Below are positions 8,151 through 16,070 of a stretch of DNA of 37,911 nucleotides, piece after piece. Both the position numbers and the translations under genes were made by a program. The stretch lies in contig LDXP01000019.1 in NCBI GenBank assembly GCA_001443385.1, positions 1-37,911 on the forward strand. Reading direction: 5' to 3'. Every line of letters begins with the position of its first letter. Position 1 is the first letter of the stretch. A model generated the notes under the pieces. The model had not been told where the DNA came from, searched no databases, and saw nothing but the letters and a program-made list of their open reading frames with translations. Source of the DNA: Candidatus Rokubacteria bacterium CSP1-6. GTDB lineage: Bacteria; Methylomirabilota; Methylomirabilia; Rokubacteriales; CSP1-6.

Positions 8151-8179
8151 TTGACAGCGGCGGGGTCCGACGGTAGATT
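8151..8179 (+). promoter_or_regulatory. Sigma70-like promoter of the TPR gene
   Basis: TTGACA at 8151-8156, a 17-bp spacer and TAGATT at 8174-8179. The -10 ends 8 nt before the ATG at 8188, so transcription would start at or next to the start codon. No Shine-Dalgarno sequence fits in that space, which points to a leaderless mRNA. Confidence 0.7.
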
Positions 8180-8187
8180 GACCCATC

Positions 8188-8910
8188 ATGCGCGTGGCCC
8201 TTGCCCTCCTGGTGCTGCTCCTCGTCGCCCTGCCCGTCCCGGCCCAGTCTCCGATGGAGGAGGCGCGCGCCATCCTGGCCACCTACCATGAGGACGTCAC
8301 GCGCCTGGACCGCGCCCGGGACGGCCTCGAGAAATTCCTCAAGGCCGATTCCCGGGTGGAAGCCATGATTCTCCTTGCGCGGGTGTACTTCCAGTGGGGC
8401 GATGTGCGCGCTAAGGACGACGGCGAGAAGCTCGCCGCCTACGACCGCGGGCGCGAGCTCGGCAAGCGGGCCGTGGAGCTGGCCCCGAAGAACCCCGAGG
8501 CCCACTTCTGGTACGCGGCGAACACGGGCCGCTGGGGGACGACGAAGGGCGTGTTCCGCTCTCTCTTCCTTCTTCCCACGCTGAGGGAGGAAGTGGACGT
8601 CATTCTGTCCCTGGCGCCGGACGATCCCGGCGCCCTCGGGCTTTCCGGCAACATCGAGCTGGCCCTCCCGTGGGGGGACCTGGACAAGGCCGAGGCGAAC
8701 TTCCGGAAGGCGCTCAAGGTCGATCCTCACTACACGGCCGTGCGCGTGGACCTCGGCCGGCTCCTGATCAAGCGGGGCAAGTACGACGAGGCGCGGAAGG
8801 AGCTCCAGCGCGTCCTGAACGAGAAGGAGCCGCGCTTCGTCGCCGACTGGACCGTCAAGCACACCAAGCGCGCCCGCGAACTGCTCGACTCCGTCAAGGA
8901 CAAGTCCTGA
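8188..8910 (+). CDS. Exported TPR-repeat protein
   Basis: A 240-aa protein with a Sec-type signal peptide (residues 1-20, hydrophobic core ALALLVLLLVALPV, likely cut near PAQ), so probably periplasmic. The rest is helical, with tetratricopeptide-like units: AYDRGRELGKRAVELAPKNPEAHFWYA, read in two parts, and DKAEANFRKALKVDPHY with DLGRLLIKRGKYDEARKEL. The segment PEAHFWYAANTGRWG resembles TatT/RMD-type TPR proteins. It probably scaffolds protein contacts; no partner is indicated by neighbours. It has its own strong promoter just upstream. The endonuclease III gene follows 41 nt later. Confidence 0.75.
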   Translation: MRVALALLVLLLVALPVPAQSPMEEARAILATYHEDVTRLDRARDGLEKFLKADSRVEAMILLARVYFQWGDVRAKDDGEKLAAYDRGRELGKRAVELAPKNPEAHFWYAANTGRWGTTKGVFRSLFLLPTLREEVDVILSLAPDDPGALGLSGNIELALPWGDLDKAEANFRKALKVDPHYTAVRVDLGRLLIKRGKYDEARKELQRVLNEKEPRFVADWTVKHTKRARELLDSVKDKS

Positions 8911-8951
8911 AGCGCGAGCCCCCGTGGCTGGCCCGGGCGCTCCGCGCCCCG

Positions 8952-9611
8952 ATGGACGCCCGCACCCTGAGCCGCGTCATCGCGCGGCTCCGGGCCAAGG
9001 CGCCGGAGTGGAACCCCACGGTCCTGGCGGAGGTCGCCGACGAGACCGAGCGCGACCCCTTTCGTATTTTGATCGCCTGCCTCCTCTCGCTCCGCACGAA
9101 GGACGAGACCACCGGCCCGGCGGCGGAGCGCCTCTTCGCCCTGGCCCGCGCGCCGGAGGCGATGCTCGGCCTCACTCCCCGCCGGATCGAGCGGGCGATC
9201 TTTCCCGTGGGGTTTTACCGGACCAAGGCGCGGGTGATCCGCGGCGTCTGCCGCGACCTCTTGGCGCGCTTCGGCGGCAAGGTGCCGGGCGACCTCGACG
9301 CGCTCCTCACTCTCAAGGGGGTGGGGCGGAAGACCGCGAACCTCGTCGTCACCATGGGCTTCGGACGTCCGGGAATCTGCGTGGACACCCACGTCCACCG
9401 GATCTCGAACCGGCTGGGCTTCGTGAGGACGAAGAGCCCCGAGCAGACGGAGCAGGCGCTCCGGAAGAAGCTCCCGCGGCGCCACTGGATCGAGCTGAAC
9501 GACCTCCTGGTCGCGTTCGGTCAGAACGTCTGCCAGCCCCTCTCGCCCCGGTGCTCCACCTGCCCCGTCCGCGCCCTCTGCCCCCGCATCGGCGTCACCC
9601 GCTCCCGCTGA
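8952..9611 (+). CDS. nth: Endonuclease III (DNA glycosylase/AP lyase)
   Basis: A 219-aa base-excision-repair enzyme that removes oxidised pyrimidines and cuts abasic sites. The helix-hairpin-helix LKGVGRKTANLV carries catalytic K127, and D145 in VDTHVHR is the second catalytic residue. The [4Fe-4S] ligands are C194, C201, C204 and C210 (C-x6-C-x2-C-x5-C). Length matches the family. ATG 8952 is the first start that gives the family N-terminus; the frame is open further upstream but that sequence overlaps the TPR gene and is not conserved. It is convergent with another repair gene, endonuclease IV, with a palindromic repeat between them. Confidence 0.95.
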   Translation: MDARTLSRVIARLRAKAPEWNPTVLAEVADETERDPFRILIACLLSLRTKDETTGPAAERLFALARAPEAMLGLTPRRIERAIFPVGFYRTKARVIRGVCRDLLARFGGKVPGDLDALLTLKGVGRKTANLVVTMGFGRPGICVDTHVHRISNRLGFVRTKSPEQTEQALRKKLPRRHWIELNDLLVAFGQNVCQPLSPRCSTCPVRALCPRIGVTRSR

Positions 9612-9633
9612 TCCCCCTCGTCCCACTCATAAT

Positions 9634-9685
9634 CCCCTCACCTTCATCCTCTCCCCCCCGAGGGGGAGAGGGCAGGGTGAGGGGG
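9634..9685. repeat. Palindromic repeat element, copy 1 (between nth and nfo)
   Basis: Outer arms CCCCTCACC and GTGAGGGG enclose inner arms TCTCCCCC and GGGGAGAG around CCGAG. The element fills the gap between two convergent genes, and its RNA hairpin could end transcription from both sides. Related copies occur at 11934, 17477, 23300, 24465, 25508 and 27172. Confidence 0.8.
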
Positions 9686-9687
9686 CC

Positions 9688-10548
9688 TCATGCGCGACGC
9701 TTCTGGAGGCGGCGGAGGGTGCGGAGGTTCCGGGCGTCCGCGGCGTCGTCGTCCTTGGGGGTCTCCAGGACCATCGGCACTCGCGCAAAGCGGCGGTCGT
9801 TCAGCAGACAGCGGAAGGCGCCCAGCCCGATCCGGCCCTTGCCGATGTGTTCGTGGCGGTCGAGGCCTGACGCGAGCGGCGCCTTGGCATCGTTCAGGTG
9901 GAAGGCGAGCACGGAGCGCGCCCCCACGGTTTTCTCGCACGTCTCCATCGTGGCGTCATACCCCTCCCGGGTCCGGATGTCGTACCCCGCCGCGAAGAGA
10001 TGGCAGGTGTCGAGGCAGATCCCGAGCCTGTCCGGCGCGGCGGCGCGCTCCAGGATCGCCTGGAGCTCCCCGAGGCGCGCCCCCACGGTATGGCCGGCCC
10101 CGGCCGTGTTCTCCAGCGCGATCCTGACGCGATAGCCGCGGATGCGCCCCGCCAACTCGTCGAGCGCCGCGACGATCCGGGAGATTCCCGCCTCGAGGCC
10201 GCTGCCCTTGTGGGAGCCGGGATGAATCACCACGAACCCGAGACCCAGCGCCTCAGCGCGCCCCAGCTCGTCGGCGAAGGCGTCCACCGCCCGCCGCCAC
10301 TCGGCCTCGGCGGGAGTCGCGAGGTTGATCAGGTAGGTGGAGTGGGCGAAGACCTCGGTGATCCCCGTGGTCCGCCGGGCCTTCTTGAAGCGGCGCACGT
10401 CCTCGTCGGTCAGCGGCCGGGCCGCCCACTGGAGCTGGTTCTTGACGAAGAGCTGGACGACCGAGCAGCCGGTGGTTTTGCCGCGCTCCAGCGCCAGGTG
10501 GAGCCCGCCGGCGATGGACATGTGGGCGCCGAGCCGGTCAGCGGGCAC
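9688..10548 (-). CDS. nfo: Endonuclease IV (AP endonuclease)
   Basis: A 286-aa TIM-barrel, three-zinc AP endonuclease that incises DNA 5' of abasic sites. Zinc-ligand motifs are all present: AHSTYLINLA, VIHPGSHKG, ALENTAGAGHTVG, CLDTCHLFAAGYD, FHLNDAK, DRHEHIGKGRIG and LETPK. The start is GTG 10548, giving MPADRLGAHMS; a downstream ATG would cut into the conserved GAHMS strand. It overlaps the upstream SRPBCC gene by 11 bp. With nth it forms a base-excision-repair pair transcribed toward each other. Confidence 0.95.
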   Translation of the reverse strand: MPADRLGAHMSIAGGLHLALERGKTTGCSVVQLFVKNQLQWAARPLTDEDVRRFKKARRTTGITEVFAHSTYLINLATPAEAEWRRAVDAFADELGRAEALGLGFVVIHPGSHKGSGLEAGISRIVAALDELAGRIRGYRVRIALENTAGAGHTVGARLGELQAILERAAAPDRLGICLDTCHLFAAGYDIRTREGYDATMETCEKTVGARSVLAFHLNDAKAPLASGLDRHEHIGKGRIGLGAFRCLLNDRRFARVPMVLETPKDDDAADARNLRTLRRLQKRRA

Positions 10549-10999
10549 CGGGGAAGAGCTCGCTCAAGCGCCGGTGCCGGTAGGCGAAGACCCCGGCGAG
10601 CTGTCGCCCGATCCAGAGCGAGTGCAGCAGGCGGCCCAGGGGACCCAGCGGGAGGCGGTAGGTGATCCGGTCCTCCACCCACGTGCCCCCCTCGGCCGCG
10701 CGGAAGAGGTGCCGGTGCTCCCAGCGCGCGTAGGGGCCGCGGACCTGGACATCCACGAAGCGATACGGCGGATCGTACTCGCGGATCAGCACCCGCCACC
10801 GGAGCGGGATTCCCAGCCAGCGGATGCGGAAGTCGAAGACGGTGCCGGCCTCCAGGGGGTTCGGCGGCGGGGAAAGCAGCTGGAGGCCGAGCCAGGGGGG
10901 ATCGAGGCGGGCGAGGTTCCGAGGGTCGGCGAAGAACGGGAAGACTTCCTCGCGAGGCCGCGGCAGCCAGACGCGAAATTCCAGGACGTAGTCGGCCAT
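10538..10999 (-). CDS. SRPBCC (START/Bet v1-like) family protein
   Basis: A 153-aa helix-grip-fold protein expected to bind a hydrophobic ligand. It opens with YVLEFRVWLPRPREEVFPFFADPRNLARLDPPW, read here as VWLPRPREEVFPFF then ADPRNLARLDPPW, the typical cyclase/dehydrase-type first helix. It ends with the long C-terminal helix around GRLLHSLWIGRQLAGVF. It has no signal peptide. It overlaps endonuclease IV, so the two are probably co-transcribed, although no functional link to DNA repair is known to me. Confidence 0.75.
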   Translation of the reverse strand: MADYVLEFRVWLPRPREEVFPFFADPRNLARLDPPWLGLQLLSPPPNPLEAGTVFDFRIRWLGIPLRWRVLIREYDPPYRFVDVQVRGPYARWEHRHLFRAAEGGTWVEDRITYRLPLGPLGRLLHSLWIGRQLAGVFAYRHRRLSELFPGAR

Positions 11000-11010
11000 G
11001 ATCCCCGCGC

Positions 11011-11016
11011 TATCAT
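11011..11016 (+). promoter_or_regulatory. Possible -10 box of the EamA gene
   Basis: TATCAT lies 6 nt before the GTG start at 11023. The same octet-like context, cgcgcTATCAT, recurs upstream of the gene at 36588. No convincing -35 is visible at 17-18 bp. If used, the transcript would be leaderless or nearly so. Confidence 0.35.
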
Positions 11017-11022
11017 AGGGAG

Positions 11023-11994
11023 GTGCCCGCGCTCAGTCAAACCCGCGCCTACCTCGCGCTGTTTCTGGTCGCCGCGCTGTGGGGAAGCTATCCCGCAGTG
11101 ACCAAGCTGGCCCTCGTTGACCTCCCACCCTTCGTCCTGGCCGCCGTGCGCTGCGTGCTCGGGTCCGCGTTTCTGGGGATGTTGCTCCTCCGGCGCGGCC
11201 TTCGCGACCTGAGGGCGCTGACCCCGGGCGACCTGAAAGATTTCGCCTTTCTGGGGTTTTGCGGGATCCTCATCTCCACGACCTTCACCTACGTCGCCAT
11301 CTACCTCACGACCGCGTCCAACGCCGTGATCCTCCAGGCGTCCACCCCCGTCATCGTGGCGGTGGGGGCGCGGTTCTACCTCGGCGAGCGCCTCCGCCCG
11401 ATCCAGTGGCTGGGGGTGGCGGTCTCGGCCGCCGGGATGGTGCTCGTCGTGACCCGCGGCCAGTGGACGGCGCTCCAACTCTCGAATCTCCATGCCGGGG
11501 ACTTCATCGTCATTTTTTCCCTGATCGGGTGGAGCGCCTACACGATCTACGGCAAGCGCGTCCTCGGGCTCCACTCGCCGGCGTTGGTCACCACGGTCTC
11601 CTACATGCTGGGCACGCTGATGCTGATTCCCCTGGCCGCCGCCACGCTGCCGCTCTTCCCTCCGCCGCGCTTCGCCTCGGCGACCGCCTGGGCCGTGGTG
11701 CTCTACCAGGCGATCCTCGGCGCGGTGGCCCACGTCTGGTGGTACGAGGGCGTGCGGGCGGTGGGGCCGAGCCAGTCGGCCATCTTCATGAACGTCCAGC
11801 CGGTGGTGGGAGTGGTGCTGGCGGCCGCCCTCCTCGGGGAGACGATCGGCGCGGCGCAGGTTGTCGGAGGGATCGGGGTGCTGCTCGGGGTGGCGCTGAC
11901 CACCCGCCAGAAAAGGAAGGCGGGAGTGGAGCGCCCCCCTCACCCTCCCCTCTCCCCCCGAGGGGGAGAGGGCAAAGGTGAGGGGGCTGGCTAG
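11023..11994 (+). CDS. DMT-superfamily (EamA) transporter
   Basis: A 323-aa inner-membrane protein with ten hydrophobic segments in two EamA repeats. Repeat signs are LVAALWGSYPAVTKLAL and AAVRCVLGSAFLG in the first half, and SLIGWSAYTIYGKRVLG and AVGPSQSAIFMNVQPVVGV in the second, including the conserved Pro-Val near the end of the helix (NVQPVVGVVLA). It is probably a metabolite or amino acid exporter; the substrate is unknown. The last 20 or so residues (RPPHPPLSPRGGEGKGEGAG) are encoded by a palindromic repeat. Its stop shares CTAG with the convergent peroxiredoxin gene. Confidence 0.88.
   Translation: MPALSQTRAYLALFLVAALWGSYPAVTKLALVDLPPFVLAAVRCVLGSAFLGMLLLRRGLRDLRALTPGDLKDFAFLGFCGILISTTFTYVAIYLTTASNAVILQASTPVIVAVGARFYLGERLRPIQWLGVAVSAAGMVLVVTRGQWTALQLSNLHAGDFIVIFSLIGWSAYTIYGKRVLGLHSPALVTTVSYMLGTLMLIPLAAATLPLFPPPRFASATAWAVVLYQAILGAVAHVWWYEGVRAVGPSQSAIFMNVQPVVGVVLAAALLGETIGAAQVVGGIGVLLGVALTTRQKRKAGVERPPHPPLSPRGGEGKGEGAG
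11934..11987. repeat. Palindromic repeat element, copy 2 (inside 3' end of EamA gene)
   Basis: CCCCCTCACC and GGTGAGGGGG arms enclose CCCCTCTCCCCC and GGGGGAGAGGG. It encodes the C-terminal tail of the transporter and lies just before the shared CTAG stop. It may act as a terminator hairpin for the plus strand. Confidence 0.8.
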
Positions 11995-12461
11995 AGCTTT
12001 TTCACCTCGGCGAGGATCTTCTCCGGGTCGGGGATTTCCCCCTTGCCGTAGCGCTCGACGAAGCGTACCTTGCCCTGCTTGTCCACGACGTAGGTGGCCC
12101 GGTAGTTGGCGTTCTGGTCCGGCCACCAGATCCCGTACTGCTTGACCGTCTCGCGGTGGATGTCGGCCAGCAGCGGGTAGCTGATCCCGCCGCACGCGCT
12201 CTTCGCCCACGCGTCGTGGGAGAAGATGCTGTCGGTGCTGATACCCATGACCTGGGCATTCGCCGCCTCGAAGTCCTTCAGCCGGGCTTCGAAGGCGGGC
12301 ATCTCCTTGGTTCAGCCCGGGGTCCAGTCGAGGACGTAGAAGAGGAGGACGACGTTCTTCTGGCCCTTGAACTCGCCGAGTGCGTATTCCTTTCCCCCGA
12401 TCCCCTTGAGCTTGAAGTCCGGGGCCGCGTCGCCCACCTTCACTTCGGGCTGCGTCGTCAT
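11991..12461 (-). CDS. Selenocysteine-containing peroxiredoxin (UGA at codon 50)
   Basis: A 156-aa thioredoxin-fold peroxidase that reduces hydroperoxides. The frame from ATG 12461 reads VGDAAPDFKLKG, then VVLLFYVLDWTPG, an in-frame TGA at 12314-12312, then TKEMPAFEARLKDF. The TGA sits exactly at the peroxidatic cysteine of the TPxC motif, so it is read as selenocysteine (Sec50). C90 (KSACGG) is the only cysteine and a candidate resolving residue. The start has AAGGAGG 9 nt upstream and overlaps the UPF0282 stop as ATGA. A stem-loop follows the UGA (12295-12275). A caller without UGA recoding would report only a fragment from 12302. A nonsense mutation is the alternative, but the exact position argues against it. 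Confidence 0.85.
12275..12314 (-). promoter_or_regulatory. Candidate bacterial SECIS element of the peroxiredoxin gene
   Basis: Counting from the UGA (12314-12312), a 5-bp stem CCUUC (12295-12291) with GAAGG (12279-12275) closes an 11-nt loop that begins with G, 21 nt after the UGA. An alternative fold pairs CCGGGC just before the UGA with GCCCGG (12287-12282) above an AAGG/CCUU stem. Either fits the expected place for SelB binding; it is weaker than the two other SECIS candidates here. Confidence 0.55.
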
Positions 12462-13408
12462 CGCTGCGTCCCTCCTTTCGCGCGGTGTGGACTGGTCTGG
12501 CGGTTCACTATAGCCGAAGGTCGTGGGGCTTTCAAGCGGGGTCGCGCCGCGCGCGCCTCGGGTTTTCGCCTTCGCGCCCAGAGGGCGTGCCGGTGCGCCT
12601 CCAGCGGCTCGTCGGCGGCGCCGAGATAGCCGGCGGCGGTCACCACCTGCTTCGTGTCCCAGAGGCGGCGGAGGCGCTCGCCGTGGCCCGGGTCGCGGAG
12701 GGCGTGGTGATCCATGATCACCCGGCAGCCCGTGGCCTCGATGATCCTGAGGAGGTTGTCAATGCCTTGATCAATGAGCCGGGCTCCGATCTGACGCTCC
12801 AGGTAGCAGGGCGGCCCGGAGAGGAACAGGAGGCCGGGCCGCTCGCGGATCAGGTAGGCCGTGGCCACCGCGGAGAGCGGCCCCTGGACGTCCGACGCGT
12901 GGACGAATCTGAGGCCCTCGGCGCGATCCGTGACCGAGAGGGCCACCACGTACCCCAGCGCGCTGCCCTCGACGCCGTGCGGCAGCGGCGGCGAGACCGT
13001 GAGCAGCGCGTCCGGGGACTGCCAGCGCCGCCCCTCGGCCGAGTCCAGCCGGCAGTGGGGCCGGATCGCCTTCCAGAGCTCGCTCGCGCGGCGGCTCTGG
13101 GCCGGGTTGATCATGCGCGCCGGATCCTTTGCCCAGACCCGCCGCCCGGCGTACAGCTGAGGATCGTAGCGGAAGTGGTCCTCGTGGTAGTGGCTGAGGA
13201 AGATCGTCTCGGCGCGCATGGCGTACGCGGAGATCCGGTCGTTGGCGCGCTTGAGCGCGTCCCACTCCTCCTCGGCGGGCGGGAGGCGGTACCGACTGGG
13301 CGCCAGCGACGCCCCGGGATCGATGAGGATCCGCGTCCCGCCGCACTCGGCGTAGGCGGCCATGGAGCGGACGCCGAGTGACTCCGCCGCCAGGGGAATG
13401 ACCTTCAT
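12458..13408 (-). CDS. Metallo-beta-lactamase-fold hydrolase, UPF0282-like
   Basis: A 316-aa MBL-fold protein. The opening MKVIPLAAESLGVRSMA and IDPGASLAPSRYRLPP are hallmarks of UPF0282, first described in archaea. The metal motif is H73-Y-H75-E-D77-H78, followed by later ligands in SPPLPHG, VHASDVQGP and VIMDHHALRD. The biochemical function of UPF0282 is unknown to me; an RNA or phosphoester substrate is only a guess. The last 40 or so residues are Arg/Lys/Pro-rich and unlike the fold. It starts 1 bp after the SDR stop and overlaps the Sec-peroxiredoxin start, so these genes are translated together. Confidence 0.82.
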   Translation of the reverse strand: MKVIPLAAESLGVRSMAAYAECGGTRILIDPGASLAPSRYRLPPAEEEWDALKRANDRISAYAMRAETIFLSHYHEDHFRYDPQLYAGRRVWAKDPARMINPAQSRRASELWKAIRPHCRLDSAEGRRWQSPDALLTVSPPLPHGVEGSALGYVVALSVTDRAEGLRFVHASDVQGPLSAVATAYLIRERPGLLFLSGPPCYLERQIGARLIDQGIDNLLRIIEATGCRVIMDHHALRDPGHGERLRRLWDTKQVVTAAGYLGAADEPLEAHRHALWARRRKPEARAARPRLKAPRPSAIVNRQTSPHRAKGGTQR

Positions 13409-13409
13409 A

Positions 13410-14171
13410 TCAGATGCAGCGGCCGCCGTCCACTTCGAGGCAGGTGCCCGTGAGCATCTGCGCGTCGTCCGAGGCCGCGAAGAGCGCCGCGCGAGCGATG
13501 TCCTCGGGGGTGTTCAGCCGTCCGAGCGGGATGGTCCTGACCATCGCCTCGCGGCCCTTGTCGTCCACGACCGTCTTGCCCATGAAGGTGGGGAGCATCG
13601 GCGTGTCGGTCGCCACCGGGGCGATGGCCACCACGCGGATCTTGCTCGGCGCCAGCTCGAGCGCCAGCGCCTTGGTCCAGGCGATGACCGCGCCCTTGGA
13701 GGCCCCGTAGGCGTTCAGCCCAGGGCGCGGCCGGATGGCCGCCGTGGAAGCGGTGTTCAGGATCACGCCCCCGCCCTGCTTCTTCATCACCGGAACGGCA
13801 TACCGGCAGCCAAGATAGACTCCCCGCACGTTGACAGCCATGATCTTGTCGAAGGTGGCCTCGTCGAGGTTCTCGACGGGCGTGGGCGCCTGGGGGACGC
13901 CCGCGTTGTTGAACAGAATGTCCAGCCGGCCCCACGTGGCCACCGTCCGCTCCACCATGGCCTGGCAGTCTTCGCTCCGCGACACGTCCGCCCGGATCAC
14001 AAGGGCCTGCCCCCCCGCCTTCTCGATCTGCTGGGCCGTTTCCTTCGCCGCGCCCTCGTTGATGTCGGCGCAGGCGACCCGCGCGCCTTCACGGGCGAAG
14101 AGGAGCGCCGTCGCCCAACCGATTCCGGACCCGGCCCCCGTGATCAGCGCCACCTTCCCTTGCAGTTTCAT
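13410..14171 (-). CDS. Short-chain dehydrogenase/reductase (classical SDR)
   Basis: A 253-aa Rossmann-fold NAD(P)-dependent oxidoreductase. The cofactor motif TGAGSGIG is at residues 11-18, D36 in ACADIN suggests NAD(H) preference, NNAG is at 88-91, and the catalytic S142, Y155 and K159 are in place (YGASK). The C-terminal LTGTCLEVDGG is typical. Start ATG 14171 is chosen because it overlaps the YbaK stop (ATGA) and begins the conserved [11 protein letters not shown] strand; the frame is open upstream. Substrate is unknown; the family includes alcohol and 3-hydroxyacyl dehydrogenases. Confidence 0.93.
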   Translation of the reverse strand: MKLQGKVALITGAGSGIGWATALLFAREGARVACADINEGAAKETAQQIEKAGGQALVIRADVSRSEDCQAMVERTVATWGRLDILFNNAGVPQAPTPVENLDEATFDKIMAVNVRGVYLGCRYAVPVMKKQGGGVILNTASTAAIRPRPGLNAYGASKGAVIAWTKALALELAPSKIRVVAIAPVATDTPMLPTFMGKTVVDDKGREAMVRTIPLGRLNTPEDIARAALFAASDDAQMLTGTCLEVDGGRCI

Positions 14172-14650
14172 GGTTGGCCTCCATGCTCTTGCCTGATGTC
14201 CACGACTTGGCCACTGGTCGCCCGGAGCAGTTCCTGAGGAGAAATCGGGAAGACGCATTCGGGAACCCCGCCAGCGGGGTAGATCACCTCGTGCTGGAGG
14301 AGGTCGCGGTCAATATAGGTCGGCAGCGGGGTCGCGTGAGCCAACGGTGGGACCCCGCCGATGGCGAATCCCGTCGCCTGCTTGACGGTTTCCGCGTCGG
14401 CCTTTCGGATCTTCCCCCCGGTGAGTTGCTCCAGCTTCCGCTCGTCCACCCGGTTGGCCCCCGAGGCAATGGCGAGGACGGGGGTGCCGTTGGAGGTAAA
14501 GACCAGCGACTTGGCGATCTGGGCCACGTCGACTCCCAGCGCCCCTGCTGCCTCGCGTGAGGTCCTGGCGCTCACCGGCAGCTCGATGAGCGTCCGGTCG
14601 ATGCCGAGAGCCAGGAGCGCCTCCTGCACCTTCTGAGCGGCCGGCTTCAT
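14168..14650 (-). CDS. YbaK/EbsC family aminoacyl-tRNA deacylase-like protein
   Basis: A 160-aa protein of the YbaK/ProX editing-domain family, which hydrolyses mischarged aminoacyl-tRNA. Features are [22 protein letters not shown] with the key lysine (split here as [11 protein letters not shown] and AQIAKSLVF), [15 protein letters not shown], and the C-terminal [12 protein letters not shown] active-site loop. Closest by motif are stand-alone YbaK-like proteins rather than ProRS-embedded domains. It starts 9 nt after the stop of the broken LLM gene and overlaps the SDR gene by 4 bp. Confidence 0.88.
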   Translation of the reverse strand: MKPAAQKVQEALLALGIDRTLIELPVSARTSREAAGALGVDVAQIAKSLVFTSNGTPVLAIASGANRVDERKLEQLTGGKIRKADAETVKQATGFAIGGVPPLAHATPLPTYIDRDLLQHEVIYPAGGVPECVFPISPQELLRATSGQVVDIRQEHGGQP

Positions 14651-14659
14651 CGCCTGCCG

Positions 14660-15638
14660 CTACAGGACCAGCTCGGCCATCAGCCGGACCGCCTCCGGCT
14701 GGGAGGTCCCGCAGATGAGCGTGGTGACGCCTGCTTCTTTGTAGGCGGAGAGCCGGTCCCGAATACGCTCGCGCGGGCCGCAGAGCGCGACCTCGTCCAC
14801 CAGGGCGTCGGGCACCGCCGCCACCGCCTCGGCTTTTTTGCCGCTGAGCCAGGTCGTTGTAGAAGTTCTTCCCCCGCGCCCCCATCCCGCCGATGTAGAG
14901 GGCCAGCTGGGGCTTCATCAGGGTGCGGCAACTCGCGACGTCATCGCCGAGCGCGATCCGCACGGTGGGGGCGATATCGAACATCGCGAGCGATTTCTTT
15001 CCTCCCGACTGGGCGAGGCCCGCATCGAGTGACGGGCGATACATCCTCATCCGCTCCGGCGAGAAGAAGATGGGGAGCCAGCCGTCGGCGATCTCGGCGG
15101 CCAGGGCCACGTTCTTGGGGCCGATGGCCGCCAGGTAGATGGGGATGTCGGCCCGGCCGTGGAGGATGGACTTGAGGGGCTTGCCGAGTCCCGTGGCGTC
15201 GGGGCCGGCGTAGGGGATCTGGTAGTGCTCGCCCGTGTGCTCGAGCGGCTTCTCCCGCTGCCAGATGGCCCGCACGACGGCCACGTACTCGCGCGCCCGG
15301 CCGAGGGGCTTTCCGTAGGCCACCCCGTGCCACCCCTCGATGACCTGGGGGCCCGAGGCGCCGATCCCCAGGAGGAAGCGCCCGCCCGACAGCTGGTCCA
15401 GGGTCGTGGCGGTCATCGCCGTCATGGCCGGGGTGCGCGCCGGCATCTGCATGATGGCGGAGCCCAGGTAGATCCTCTCGGTGCGGGCCGCGACGAAGGC
15501 GAGGGGGGTCACCGCATCACTGCCGTAGGCCTCGGCGGCCCAGACGGAATGAAAGCCGAGGCGCTCGGCCTCCAGGATAAGGGGCAGGTTCAGCGTGAAG
15601 GTCGAGCCCGAATAGCCGAGATTGAGTCCGAGCCGCAT
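14660..15638 (-). pseudogene. LLM-class F420-dependent oxidoreductase, frameshifted by an internal deletion
   Basis: The N-terminal 260 residues from ATG 15638 ([45 protein letters not shown]) are a normal F420-type LLM oxidoreductase ending in [17 protein letters not shown]. The C-terminus continues in another frame as [19 protein letters not shown] to a TAG at 14662-14660. The join is near 14843-14850. About 16 residues usually found between NDLA and the GKKAEA motif are missing, so this is a short deletion with a frameshift rather than a simple homopolymer error. The start has GGAG 9 nt upstream. It is the first gene of a five-gene operon, and downstream genes remain intact. Confidence 0.75.
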
Positions 15639-16070
15639 GGCGTGTCTCTCCTTCACCTGGGCACGGGCACCCGGGCTGTCTTCATCCGCTCGTCTCGGAC
15701 GGCGGGGCCCCAGCCCCGCGACGTCCTGCGACTCGCCCGGCCGTCACGCCCGCCCCCTCCGGATTCTCGCGCTTCGTCAGCTCCCGTGCTCAATGTGAGT
15801 CCCCGCAATCGCGGCGCAGCCATCCCCGACCGCGTGGCCCTGACCACCATAGCGCCCCGGGCGCCTTCTGTCGAGCCCCCCACCGGGGCCCGATTCGGGC
15901 AAAATTCCTGAGGCACCTCGCCCGATGGGCTCGAAAAGCAAGGAGTAAGGACAACCGGAAGAATCAAGAAGGACGGGCAGATACAATGGCGTCCCGAACC
16001 TGGCATGCCGTCTGCTACTTACAGGCCGGGAGCCCTGGTGTGAACCGGTCCGATCAGAAGGAGGAAGGCG
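15639..16070. other. 432-bp divergent intergenic region
   Basis: This gap separates the minus-strand YbaK/peroxiredoxin operon from the small plus-strand gene at 16071. Open frames across it give Ser/Pro/Arg-rich peptides with no recognisable domain and no good ribosome sites. It presumably holds divergent promoters, but I see no convincing -35/-10 pair, RNA gene or repeat. Confidence 0.5.

Noticed and set aside
6987-8291. Long plus-strand open frame antisense to the CoA-transferase
   Set aside because: The product has arginine- and glutamate-rich low complexity and no conserved motif; the minus-strand CoA-transferase has a complete family sequence and a ribosome site.
9634-9685. Repeats considered as a CRISPR array
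   Set aside because: Copies are several kilobases apart and palindromic, with no regular spacers and no cas genes.
12302-12314. Reading the peroxiredoxin as a nonsense-mutated pseudogene
   Set aside because: The only defect is a TGA exactly at the peroxidatic cysteine, with intact coupling and a hairpin, and two other independent UGA/SECIS genes are close by.
15653-16006. Minus-strand open frame of 117 codons in the 432-bp intergenic region
   Set aside because: It has no ribosome site and no recognisable domain, and its composition is like the shadow frames; listed as intergenic instead.
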